DNA of 64,000 bases from Arbacia lixula (lineage: Eukaryota > Echinodermata > Echinoidea > Arbacioida > Arbaciidae): positions 6,457,765 through 6,521,764 of the forward strand of contig OZ022596.1 of assembly GCA_963669155.1 (NCBI GenBank). The letters are read 5' to 3'. This document shows, one piece after another, positions 21,006 to 33,000 of this stretch. A program made the translations under genes and the position numbers. Every line of letters starts with the position of its first letter. The first letter of the stretch is position 1. A model generated the notes under the pieces. It searched no databases and had not been told where the DNA came from. It saw only the letters and a list, made by a program, of their open reading frames with translations.

Positions 21006-24000
21006 GTAAAAATTGGATTGTCTGACACTTTGGAGTGCATTCTGCCAACTCAGTGAACTCACCACACTGAGTGTATAGGAACAAGATGTCCCACCAGGGA
21101 TGTGTTATGGAAGGATAGGAAGCAACTTTCTTTCTTTGAACCCATGTGCAAAGCCGCTGAAGAGTTATGGTGTTCTCAACAGATGCTGTTCAGGTGTTTG
21201 AACAGTTATGAACATGATTGTGTGGCAACGGTTTCTCAGAGAGAACAAAAGAAATGTACAGTCTCATTTTGCTTGTCCCGTTCTGTTAATGACATTAATA
21301 CTTCCATGAGCACAACAAGGTATCAGCAAACACAAATAAACAAGTTTTTCAAGTGAAATATCTCTGCTTCATGCAAACACACACAAACGTTGTTAATGAT
21401 AACACACAGCTTAATATATCATTTTGAGGGTGGTTGAGTCTCCCAAATGCACAAGTTGTCGGAAAGTGGAAAAATTGGTCAATTTTGTAATTAATACAAA
21501 TATTTTAATGATTCCTCAATACTTTTCGAAACAAAAGCAGAGTATTAGGATCTGTCATTATCTGCCGTTAACTTCCTTATAGTTTGCAAACGAATTTGTC
21601 AAAAACAAAACGTCGACAGACAAATGGGAAATTAAAGAAATTTCTTTTCAAGTTGACATCAGCTAAATGTCGGCTCGGCACATGGAACATCAAAGCATTG
21701 CCATGATTATGGGATTCTCTTGACATTCATGAGCACGCTTTAGAACCCATACAGATGTTTGAATGTATTATGCTCGAGTTTCTACTCCTTCCTATAACAC
21801 TTCCCTGGTCCCACAATGCACCAGGCGTCTCATGTTTGCTGTCTGTCTAGTGTAACAATGTATAAGACAGGAAGTGGGTGTGAATGCAAACATATGCAGC
21901 ACTGTGCATTACAGGATAACTTCTCCTTATTTAGAGAATTGTGTACATTCATTGTTAAGTGTTATAAATAACGTCCGATTAAGAGACAATATTGGTTATG
22001 CTAAATATGTTACTCATTGCGGCGCACTAACTGAAATCTGCTCAGAAATGGTCCAATACTAATAGCCGTTGTATCCGGGTACTTGACCAACAAAAGACCG
22101 TTGACCATTGTTGGTCAATGTTAAGTATTGAATGAAGACTACAGGCTGTAGCTTCAAGGCACCTTGTACGCATGCGCGGGAGAGTTCAAACATGGCGTTT
22201 ATTAAACCAGACACTACTTAAGATCTCTGTGCAGATTATCTCATTATTATGTTGTCCACACAAGAACTCATAACATAAGAACATAACATTTTGGCGACGA
22301 GGATGGGATACATCAAAATGAGATTAATTAGGAATTTCTGTCCAGTGACTAAACTGCACATCGGACAACTTTGGAAGTTGACCGCGGACATTGGATCATC
22401 AGCCGCTGAGCAGCCATAGCTTAGCACACACGGTCAACACCACAGCCCGCACAGAGAACGCAATGCAATGGTAAACACACTGCAAGCCAGCAGTATTACG
22501 CACGTCCACTGTGGATGGAGCACTCGCAGCCGCAAGCCCAGTCACGGAGATCTGGTATAAACAGCACAGTGCCAGAACCAAGCCTCAGCCATTGCATCGA
22601 TAGTTCGCACGTTTACGAAATGGACGCTATGCCGTAGGTGCATGAGTAAGTGAATAACGCCAGTTAAAGTCACTCAAATTCAAAAGACGCTTTGCTGTAA
22701 AAGAAAAGGGCTAATTATCATACTTGTGAAGTGAGAGAGGCTCGTTTTAATATGAACGCTTTGCTGTAGCCTCCCACTGACATATCGATGGTAATCGATG
22801 CATAGTTTCTAGACTAAGCCAAGTCTAGACCAGCCTAAACGGGGCCTAAGTTTAAGGACGCTTCGCTGATACCTCGAAGTTAATGATTTTCACGCCAACA
22901 AAATTATGACGGGTGAGAGAAGCTAAATCATTAAATGGACGCTTCGCAGAAGCCTCACGCCGTTCATGCCTAGCCCTTGTTCATGTTGTTGAGACCTAGA
23001 CTAGAAAGTCTAAGACGCGTCTGCAGCTCATGAATAGCCCCGCCTGTCGTTGATGTTCTACATCTTTACTTAATTGGAGCCGACTTCACGCCGAAGTCTT
23101 CACGCCAGCAAACCGAGCAGCAAGTGACAGTGTGAATATTGTACACAAGCCTAGGATCAAGCGGAGGATCCAGCATAGGGTTTCAGCCAAGCCCAGCCAA
23201 GCAACAAGTCCAGTTCCAAGTCGACAAGAAAGGACGAAGTTGTAGCGCCCAGCCTATCAGCAAGCCCAAGCCCAAGCCCAATGAAATAAATAAAGACACA
23301 AACATATGGACAAAGACTTTAATCATTTGGACTTATGAACTGTACTCTAAGTTGATGAATGCAAGAAGGACTAAAGTTAGTCCAGGTCCAGTTTGCGAAA
23401 TTTATTAATGTTGTAGATGTGTGTGGTCTATATAAATAGCAGACCTAAAGTACAGGTGAATTTATGCATGATACTCATTATGTTCTAACCTTAATAGGTC
23501 CAGGTCTTGATAGTCTAAGACTAAGTAATGGTCCCAGACTATCGAGAGTTCCAAGCCACGGATCAATGTCATTGTAAGTAATGTGCCATATGATTATACA
23601 TTACTCGCTTCGTTGATTGCTGCAGTGTAACAGCATACACTGTTCTTGTATTGGTTCAAGTAGGTCGTTTAGATAGCCCTAGACCCTTCACAGGACCAGG
23701 CCCGAGATAAACTAAGCCAAGTTTAAGCCAGTAGGACCAGGTCTAAGCAGTTATAAGACCACATAGCTGGTCCAAGCCTAAGCCAGTAGGACCAGGTCTA
23801 AGCAGTTATAAGACCACATAGCTGGTCCAAGCCTAACCAAGTAGGACTAGGTCTAAGCAATTACAGGACCATATGCAAGTCCAAGCCTAAGCAGGTATAA
23901 GACCAGCTCAAGGAGTTACAGGTGTAAGCCTAGCAAGTAAAGAGGACCAAATCTTAATACTGATAGGACCAAATTGCAGGTCCAGGTCCAAGCAGTTCTA

Positions 24001-27000
24001 GGATAAGATAGGTCTGAGTTGGTCCAAGACTTCGTAATTAGGAACAGATCTATACAGGTAGGACCAAACCCCTTTTGTTGCTATTCTGTTGAATAGTTAC
24101 AGCCTTACACTGTACTATAGTTTAGTGTAGCCCCTCATGAAGAGTTTTCATTGTTGATACAGTATTGGACTACAGCTAGTCCAAGCTACATGTACTTTGT
24201 GTGTACACATGCAGTTGATGCTTGTATATCTAGCTTTGAGTGTACTGACGCCCATTGTACTTTATGAGCAAATAAGCTTTGTTCTTTATATGCACAGTCA
24301 CAGTCAAGTAGTTTGAATTTGTACAATACCAAAACTCAGAAGTATGGCAAGCCATCATATTGGTAATGTTCCCAAATTGGGAGATGGGTACAATTTTGAT
24401 GAGTGGCTAGAACTGTTAGAAGCATGGTTTGACGCTAACAGTATACAGGATGAGGGAAAAAAGAGAGCAATATTTTTGACGAATTTAGGGAGCAAGAGCT
24501 ACCACACCCTGCGCGCTCTCTTGCAGCCAAATAAACCTACAGATCAAACATACACAGTATGTAAAGACACGCTGAAATCACACTTCGCACCGAAGCCTAC
24601 AGAGATAGTGCAGCGATACAGATTTTACATGTGCATCCAAAAACAAGATCAGTCCATACCGCAATTTGTTGCAAATTTGCGCCAGTTAAGTGAAGGATGC
24701 AACTTTAAAGAATTGGACAACATGATCAGGGATCGCTTGGTTGTAGGTTGCCGAGATGTCACAATTCAACGAAAACTGTTAAGTGACCCATCACTAACTT
24801 TCAAGCATGCACTGGAAACCGCCACAGCCATGGAGGTTGCAAACCAGGATGTTGAAAAGCTCAAAGTATTGAGCAAAGGGACCGAGTCACCTACAGTTCA
24901 GAAACTGCAAGGCAGAAGCCAGCATAAACCAAACGTGTCTTCTTCATCGCATCAGAAAATGCATCACAAACAGAAGCAGGACACGAAAGGAAAGCCCAGC
25001 TTTAAGAAACAAGATAAACAAGGAGTCCCTGCCTCAAGATGTTGGAGATGTGGTTCCGGTGACCACGCCCCGTCAGCATGCAGATTCAAGAATGAAAAAT
25101 GCTTACTATGTTCCGCCATGGGTCATACTCGAAGCCAGTGTGAGAAGATCAAGCAGTACAGATCTAGGAAGAAAGCGGCACACCACCTGGATGGTGATGA
25201 GAACGAAGATCTGCCAGATAGTGAACTCAGACACATCAGGGATGGAACTGTAAATAAGATGGCAAGGTACAGTGAACCATTTCAAGCAAGCCTAAAGTTA
25301 AATGGAATCCAAGTTGACTTAGAAATTGACACAGGAAGCCCCTGGACGATGATGTCGCAGCAAGAATTCAAGAAACTGGGACACCATGCTGATATGAAGC
25401 AAACCAACGTTTCCTTGAGAACATACACAGGCTCTACAGTACCAGTCGTTGGGGAAGCAATGGTAGAAGTCCAGTTCGTTGACGACCAACCACCAAAGAA
25501 GTTGCCCCTTCTTGTTGTCGAGAAAGGCGTTGCATTACTTGGCAGAGACTGGATGCAAGCAGCACCTGATGGATTCTTGCAGAATCGCCTTAACCTTTCA
25601 TTGGATGTTTCCAACGCCACAGAAGCTGTACACAAGGTACAAGCTACCTTACAAGATGTGCTAACACAACACAAGCAAGTGTTTGACTGTACAAGAGTTG
25701 GTAAACTGGAAGGTTATAAAGCAAAGGTGCATCCTCAGGAAGATGGAGACAAAGCGCCGTTCTTCAAAGCTGCACCAGTCCCTTATGCAATGCGTCAGAA
25801 AATCGACGAAGCCATTGATGAGCTGTTGGACCAAGGTGTACTTGAACCGGTCAAGTATGCTGATTACGCCTGTCCGATAGTGGTGGTGAAGAAGCCAAAC
25901 GGGAAAGTCCGCATCTGTGGCAATTACAAACTGACGGCCAATAAGGCACTTCAAGTCGAACACTATCCAATCCCTTCGCTCCAGGATATGCTCCAGGACT
26001 TGGGTGGAGGTAAGCGATTTAGCAAGCTCGACTTGTCGCATGCTTATCATCAGATAGAGTTGGATGAAATGGCAAGGAGGTACACCACGATCAATACGCA
26101 TAGAGGTCTTTTTCAGTATACCAGGTTGCCCTTTGGCATCGCAACAGCCCCAGCCCTCTTTCAGAGAGTTATGGAATCTCTTCTAGCTGACATACCAATG
26201 TGTCGCCCCTACCTTGACGATATTATCGTAAGCGGGAAGACAGATGATGAGCACATAGCCAACTTGCAAGCTGTACTACATCGTCTTGAGAGTAATGGAC
26301 TTCGACTGAAAAGGGAAAAGTGTGAGTTCATGATGGACTCAGTGGAGTTCCTGGGCCACAAGCTGGACCATCAAGGAATCAGCCCGCTCGCAGACAAGAT
26401 CGAAGCCATAAAGAAGACACCAAGACCCCAGAACCAGAGTCAGCTACAAGCATATCTAGGTCTTCTTGGCTACTACAGGAAATTCATACCAAATCTGACA
26501 AAGGAGATTGCCCCACTCACAACACTGTTGAAGGCAGAGTACGCTTCAGAGCCAAAGAAGCGTGGAGGTCGGAACAAGCCAGATCCAAAGCTTAGGTGGG
26601 GAAGAGACCAAGAACGAGCCTTCCAGAGATCGAAGGAACTTGTCCAGAGCGACACAGTTTTGACGCACTATGACCCAAGCAAGCCGTTATTGTTGCAATG
26701 TGATGCAAGCCCCTACGGTCTAGGTGTAGTCATCAGCCATGTTGGACCAGACGGTCTAGAGCAGCCCATTTCCTTCGCCTCGCGTACCCTTTCCAAGAGT
26801 GAAGCAAATTATGCTCAATATGAAAAGGAAGGACTCTCAATCATTTTCGGTCTCAAGAAATTTCATAAGTACTTGTACGGACGACGATTTACGATCGTAA
26901 CAGACCACAAGCCGCTGTTAGGAATATTCGGTGACAGTAAGCCCGCAAGTCCGATGGCCTCTGCACGGTTAGCCAGATGGCACATGATCCTATCAGCATA

Positions 27001-30000
27001 CGAGTACGACATCATACACAAGGAAGGTAAACAGCACCAGAATGCTGACGCCCTGTCACGCCTACCCTTGACAGATGATCAAACAGTGTGGTCGCACCAG
27101 AGCCTTTCAGACTTGGATGAGCAGCTTCCAGTTCAAATCAATATGCTTGATATTGACACTAGACCCGTAGAAGCAGATGAGGTCAAGAGATGTACCAAAA
27201 GAGATCCTGTTCTCTCAAGAGTGATGGCAAACATCATGAATGGATGGCCAAACCCCAAGAACGTTCCACCAGAGCTCAAAGTCTATGCTCAAAAGAAAGA
27301 AGAACTGTCAATTGAGGACGACATAGTACTTTGGGGACATAGAGTGGTCATTCCAGACAACCAGGAAATGAGACAAAGGATCATTGATGAGCTTCATGGG
27401 ACTCATCCAGGCATTGTCAAGATGAAAGCACTAGCAAGATCCTATGTGTGGTGGCCAGGCATTGACAAGAATTTGGAGGAGAAGGTGAAGACCTGCCCAA
27501 CCTGTCAGGAGCACCAACGCAGCCCACCGCCTGCACCAATACACCCATGGGAATTCCCAGAACGACCCTGGAGTAGGATTCACATCGATTATGCCTACAT
27601 CGATAACCAGAACGTGCTGATTGTTGTTGACGCCTATACCAAGTGGATAGAAGCTGTCAGAGTAGCCAATGCCACTGCAGCTGCCACAGTCACTGCCATG
27701 CGACGCCTCTTCGCAACATATGGTATTCCAGAGACGGTCGTAAGTGACAACGGCACCCAGTTTGTCTCGGAAGAATTCACAAGCTTCCTGTTCAGCAACA
27801 ATGTAGAGCATGTTCAGACAGCTCCCAAACACCCTGCCAGCAATGGCCTGGCTGAGAGAGCTGTACAAACTGTGAAATGTGGAGTGAAGAAAACCAGTGG
27901 AACATCTTTGGAGATGCGCATCCAGGTTTTTCTGATGACCTATCGGATAACTCCTCAAGGAACTACCATGAAAACCCCAAGTGAACTGATGTTCAAAAGG
28001 AGGATCAGAAGTAGAATGGACCATGTCCGTCCAAACCTGCACAAGTCTGTTCAGAAACAACAATCTGCAATGAAACGATCAGCAGACAAGCACTCGAAGA
28101 TGAGACAGTTCAGGTTAAATGACACTGTCCTGGTAAAGAACTTTGCAGCAGGACCTACATGGCTCAGAGGGAAAGTGACCGAAACACTCAATGAGGTCAT
28201 GTACATAATAGAGCTACAGGATGGTAGAGAGGTACGCCGCCACGTGGATCACATACGACATTACACTCCATCGGGTGAAGATGATCGTTCCAGACAAGAA
28301 ATGCTGCATCAGGATACCAATCCACAACCAGAGATTTTGACTCGACAGGCACGGTATCCAAGCCAAATAGAAAATCCTATAGCGGTACCTACAACTAGTG
28401 AACCCCTGAGCTCAAATACTGAACAATCTAGCACTGATACTGCAATAATATCAGAACCTGCCCAATCAGAGTCATTGAATGACTCTAGAGGAGCTGTTGC
28501 TCCAGACATAGTAAATCCTGAGAATGTCATGTCAGGGAGGAGAGTGTCAACTCGGAAGTCAACGACACCCTCAAAGTTCAAGGATTTCATTGTGTATCAT
28601 TAAAATGCAAACACATAAACAACTACCTATTGATAGTGATATAGGAAAACATGAGATTTTAGGCAAAAGTCATAATTGGTTGATAGTGTTATATTGGATA
28701 CACAGCCAAGTTAAAGGCTGTATGGTTTAAAGAAAAAAGTGATTACGTAAGCAGTGTTACAAGTATACAATGGTAACTGAATTAAGATTAGCAATTATGA
28801 GTTGTAAGTGAATTACTACATGACTGAATAGTAATTCATGTTCATTGGTATACATGTATTTAGTTTAAAAAAAAAAAAAAAAGAAGAAAGAAGGAAATAC
28901 ATTAGGTATGCATTTAACAGATTAGACAAGTGTCTTTAAGTAAAACTTACAATTGAGTGGAAGATAGAAAATAGGATTAAGTTTTACACAGGCAGATAGA
29001 AATACAGTTTAATCGGTTGAGAAGGACACTAAGAATGACACATTCACAAAGTGTTATATTGTTGAAGCTTGTTTATTAGAGTTAAATGAATAGGAAACAA
29101 CTGTTGCACTGAATTATACATAAGTCTGAGATTGGTTACAATTGTCAGTCAAGGTATAGAATTACAGCCACATTATATGAGTTGTGATCACTATTAATTG
29201 AAGAAGTGTATACTCATTTGATGAAGGTACAATAATTAGGCAAATTCATTTTATAGCATGATAAAGTGCATATTAACGGTTTAATTTGCTACAGCTGAAT
29301 TAAGGTTTTGTAAGAATTGCTCAGCTTGAAACTTCAATATAAGTGTGAAGCTTGCAATTGAATTTAAAGTGGTTACAGAATAGTTGTGTTAGAGGATAAC
29401 ATTACAATTACAGCCATATGAGAAAACAGAATATGTAAACTCCAGCCAATTGATAGTTTACCGGTGTAACAAAATGAGAAGTTATTTGTAAATAGCCACA
29501 AGGTTAAAATGGTTTTGATGATTTAACCAAATAAATTGTTATGTAAGGTTTTGCCTATTACAATAGCTACATAAGGATAATTGTAATTTGCATGCAGTGT
29601 TCTTGTTTTAACATGCATTACTTTGGTAGTGTAAATGGCTAATTTTAGAGCAGTATAATTTAGCAGAGCGTGCTCCCAATTAAAGGGGGAGGAATGTTAA
29701 GTATTGAATGAAGACTACAGGCTGTAGCTTCAAGGCACCTTGTACGCATGCGCGGGAGAGTTCAAACATGGCGTTTATTAAACCAGACACTACTTAAGAT
29801 CTCTGTGCAGATTATCTCATTATTATGTTGTCCACACAAGAACTCATAACATAAGAACATAACAGTCAAGTACCCGGATACGCCAGCTATTAGTATTGGA
29901 CCATTTATGAGCAGATTTCAGTTAGTGCGCTGCACTGACCATAGCATATTTAAACCCCTACTTACTACAATTTTGTATCACACCTGACGAAGTGTTGCAG

Positions 30001-33000
30001 CGGCGCACGAAACGTCATGATCTTTCCGATTTCATTTACCTTACATTGCGAGACAATCGATTATCAGTAGCCAATATTGGTTATGTTTGCAAAATGTTTT
30101 TACCTCATACAAACAATATGTCAGTAATGGTAACCCCAACGCTTTTTTGAAGTTTGTCTGCATAGCAACAAGTAATAGATTCAGAGTGCCTTCCACTGTA
30201 TTGCAAACTACAGGTGTATGCATGTATGATAATGCATTACTTTGCAGTTAGGAGAAAAGTTTTAAAGATAGTCTATTGCACATTTTGACTCTCAATCAAA
30301 ACATGAACTCCAAATTAAATGACCTTTTCTTTTAAGATTTAAACCCATATTTTTTATGGGATTGATACTCATTCTTCCATTACAAAAAAGCCGAGATAAT
30401 GTGTTAATTTTTGGAACTAAAAAACGTGTAAGGTGAGCAAATATTTTCGTCTCATACAGTATGCACACTAAGTAAGTGAAGATTTCCTTTCTCAAAGGTG
30501 TTTAATCTACTTTGAGACTTAAAAGAGAGTAATGCTCTTAATTATATGCAATCAAATGTCGGTCTCGCTTGTCTAATTCATCTTCAAAGGGAAAGTCCAC
30601 CCTGAGGTAATGTTGATTTGAATGAAAGCAAAAACATGAAAGAAGTGAAAGTTTGACCGAAGTCTGTCAAAGAATAAGAGCGTTCTAATATTCTGAAGTT
30701 TTGATTTTCTGATGCCATGTGCGAGGTGCTTTTTTTTTAATGTTAATTTTCTGAAAAGGATCATAAGACACATATTTTTACATACATTCATCTAAAAGAT
30801 TTATTCCTTCATCAAAAATCAGAATAGGGGGAATTAGTGCATAAAATAGTACACAACATATGGGAGAGCATCTTGTATGTGACGTCACAAAATTGGCACT
30901 TAAGCTTTATTCCTTCAACGGATTTTCGTCAAACCTTCACTTATATGTTTCTTTGATTTTTTTTGCTTTTATTAAAAACAACTTAACATCAAATAGACTT
31001 TCCCTTTCAATTTTTAATGAATGAAGAGCCAAAAAAGCTGATGATAGCAACAACTCAGTTTTAAGAGAAAAAAGGAGCTCTTTAAATGTTCATTCTAGCA
31101 TTACAGTAGTAAAATGTTAACTGTCTATCTAGTCATTGCTGCATTCTCAACAAAGAAGTATTTATGTTATTGTTTTATTTACTTTTGTTTTGTATATAAG
31201 GTACACTCGAGGGAAGCTTGAGGTCCTAAATCAGCTGCGGCTCCCTCTCAAGTCAGAGTATGAACAGGTTTCATCAGTAGAGGAAGGGTGGCAGGTCATT
31301 AAACAAATGAAGGTGGGTTTAAAACAAATATATACACTACAGCTCAAAAGAAATGGCATTGGGTAAAGGGAAAGGGAAGAAAGGGAAGGAGCCGCAGTTT
31401 TAAACCGCTGTATGTTTTGTCCAGTTCAGCACGAAACACGATGCATTAGCCTAAAAAGCATCATGTTTCATGCTGAACTAGGCAAAATATACTGTGGCTC
31501 AAAACTGTGGCTCCTTCCCTTTCCTCCCTTTCCCTTTCCCTATGCCAATTCCTTTGATCTGTAGTGTACATAACTACTGTACATTGCCAGGTTGCATTGC
31601 TGCGCTTACAAACACTATTCATTCACTTCTTTGCAAAGTGCTGTATGGGCATTTCTCCCTGTCACCATTTGACCATCAATGTGTCCAGTAGCTGTTTATG
31701 AGCACCAGGATGTAAAAATTCAATAGCTGTAGTTATCTATTGGGGAACTGGGCCCACCTTCCATGCAACTTTGAACAATACAGATCAACTAGCTATCTAT
31801 GGAATTTGCACATCCTGATACTCCTACATCTATTGGACATGCTGGTACTAGAATGGTCAAATGATGGTGCACTTTTCACTGAGGTGTAGAATAGTGAATA
31901 CTGGAAGTTAACGTAGTGATAAAATGCTAGCTGGTGCTGTTCAACCTGATTCAACCTTTTCTGAGTTGGTTAGTAACTGGACTTGCCATTTACATCAATC
32001 GTAACTGTACATTAGAGAAAGAGAATCAATTCAGATTAAATCGTTTCTTTATGAGATGGGGGCACTGGTTTCCAATACCCTAGGCCATGAACTGGTCAAC
32101 CGATTGGCTTGGAAATAATATCTTGCACACTAAATTAATAATGAAAATAATAATCAATTTTTATATAGCGCATAACACATATACATAAGAAAGTCTCTAT
32201 GCCCTTTGAGGAGCAAAGAAAAAGAGAAATTAGGTTACCGAGTTCCTTACATCATTTTGACATTTGAAATAAGTGTGTTTTAAGGGCAGACTTGAACTCA
32301 TCTATGGTGTTGATATTTCTTAGAGTGTCAGGGAGGGCTATTCCATAAAACTGGAGCAGCATGGGCAAATGATCGTTCACCATTATGTCAGCGTGAATAT
32401 AGGAGGAACAACAAACAAATTCTTTTTACCGGTACATGATCTGTACATGTACCTTTTCAAGATCTGTACCTGAAATCTTCAATTGTATCATTTTATCTTG
32501 TACTATTTTCCATGTAGGTGCGTGGTGCTCCAGCCATTGCTATTGTAGGCTCGCTCTCGGTTGCTGTGGACCTCGCTCAGAGAGACTCCTTCCCTGACAA
32601 GACTGAGCTCCAAACCCATGTCTGCAGACAGTTTCAGCATCTCAAGACAGCCCGGCCCACTGCGGTCAACATGTCTGAGGCCGTAGAGAGGTTTACCAGT
32701 CTCAGCCAGCGGCTGGCAAGTGAAGCTGATGTATCAACTCCAGACATGAAAGAAAGGTAGTTATTTCCTGAACCACTGTACAAATGACTGCTCAAAAATA
32801 GGGAAGGCTGTTCTTGCCATCAGGTACACTACAGCTCAAAGGAATTGGCATAGGGAAAGGGAAAGAGAAGAAAGGGAAGGAGCTGCAGTTTTAAACCACG
32901 GTTTATTTTTCCAGTTCAACATGAAACACAATGCTTTAGCCTTAAAAGCATCATGTTTCATGCTGAACTGGACAAAATATACTGTGGTTTGAAATGACGG

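Larger units (their letters stand above)
22119..29864 (+). mobile_element. Intact Ty3/gypsy LTR retrotransposon in MRI1 intron 1
   Basis: Two identical 170-bp LTRs (TG…CA), a 5-bp target duplication GTCAA (22114-22118 and 29865-29869), a single uninterrupted gag-pol frame and a purine-rich tract 'aaagggggaggaa' before the 3' LTR. The LTRs show no difference, so insertion was recent. It lies in the same orientation as MRI1, so its LTR signals for start and 3' end could act on that gene. Its single gag-pol frame and domain order resemble the mag-like branch of gypsy elements known from sea urchins and other invertebrates. There is no env frame. Confidence 0.95.
22010..29960. mobile_element. Foldback element split by the gypsy insertion
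   Basis: The left arm 'gcactaactgaaatctgctcagaaatggtccaatactaat…atccgggtacttgaccaaca' (about 22023-22096) is the reverse complement of the DNA right of the 3' LTR, starting 'gtcaagtacccggat' and running to 'cagttagtgc' (about 29930). Pairing continues more weakly to 'catagcatattt'. Removing the retroelement and one target copy restores a hairpin with a 16-base loop. Confidence 0.85.

Noticed and set aside
27431..28063. 210-codon minus-strand open frame
   Set aside because: It is the antisense shadow of the gypsy integrase region; the plus-strand frame has all catalytic motifs.
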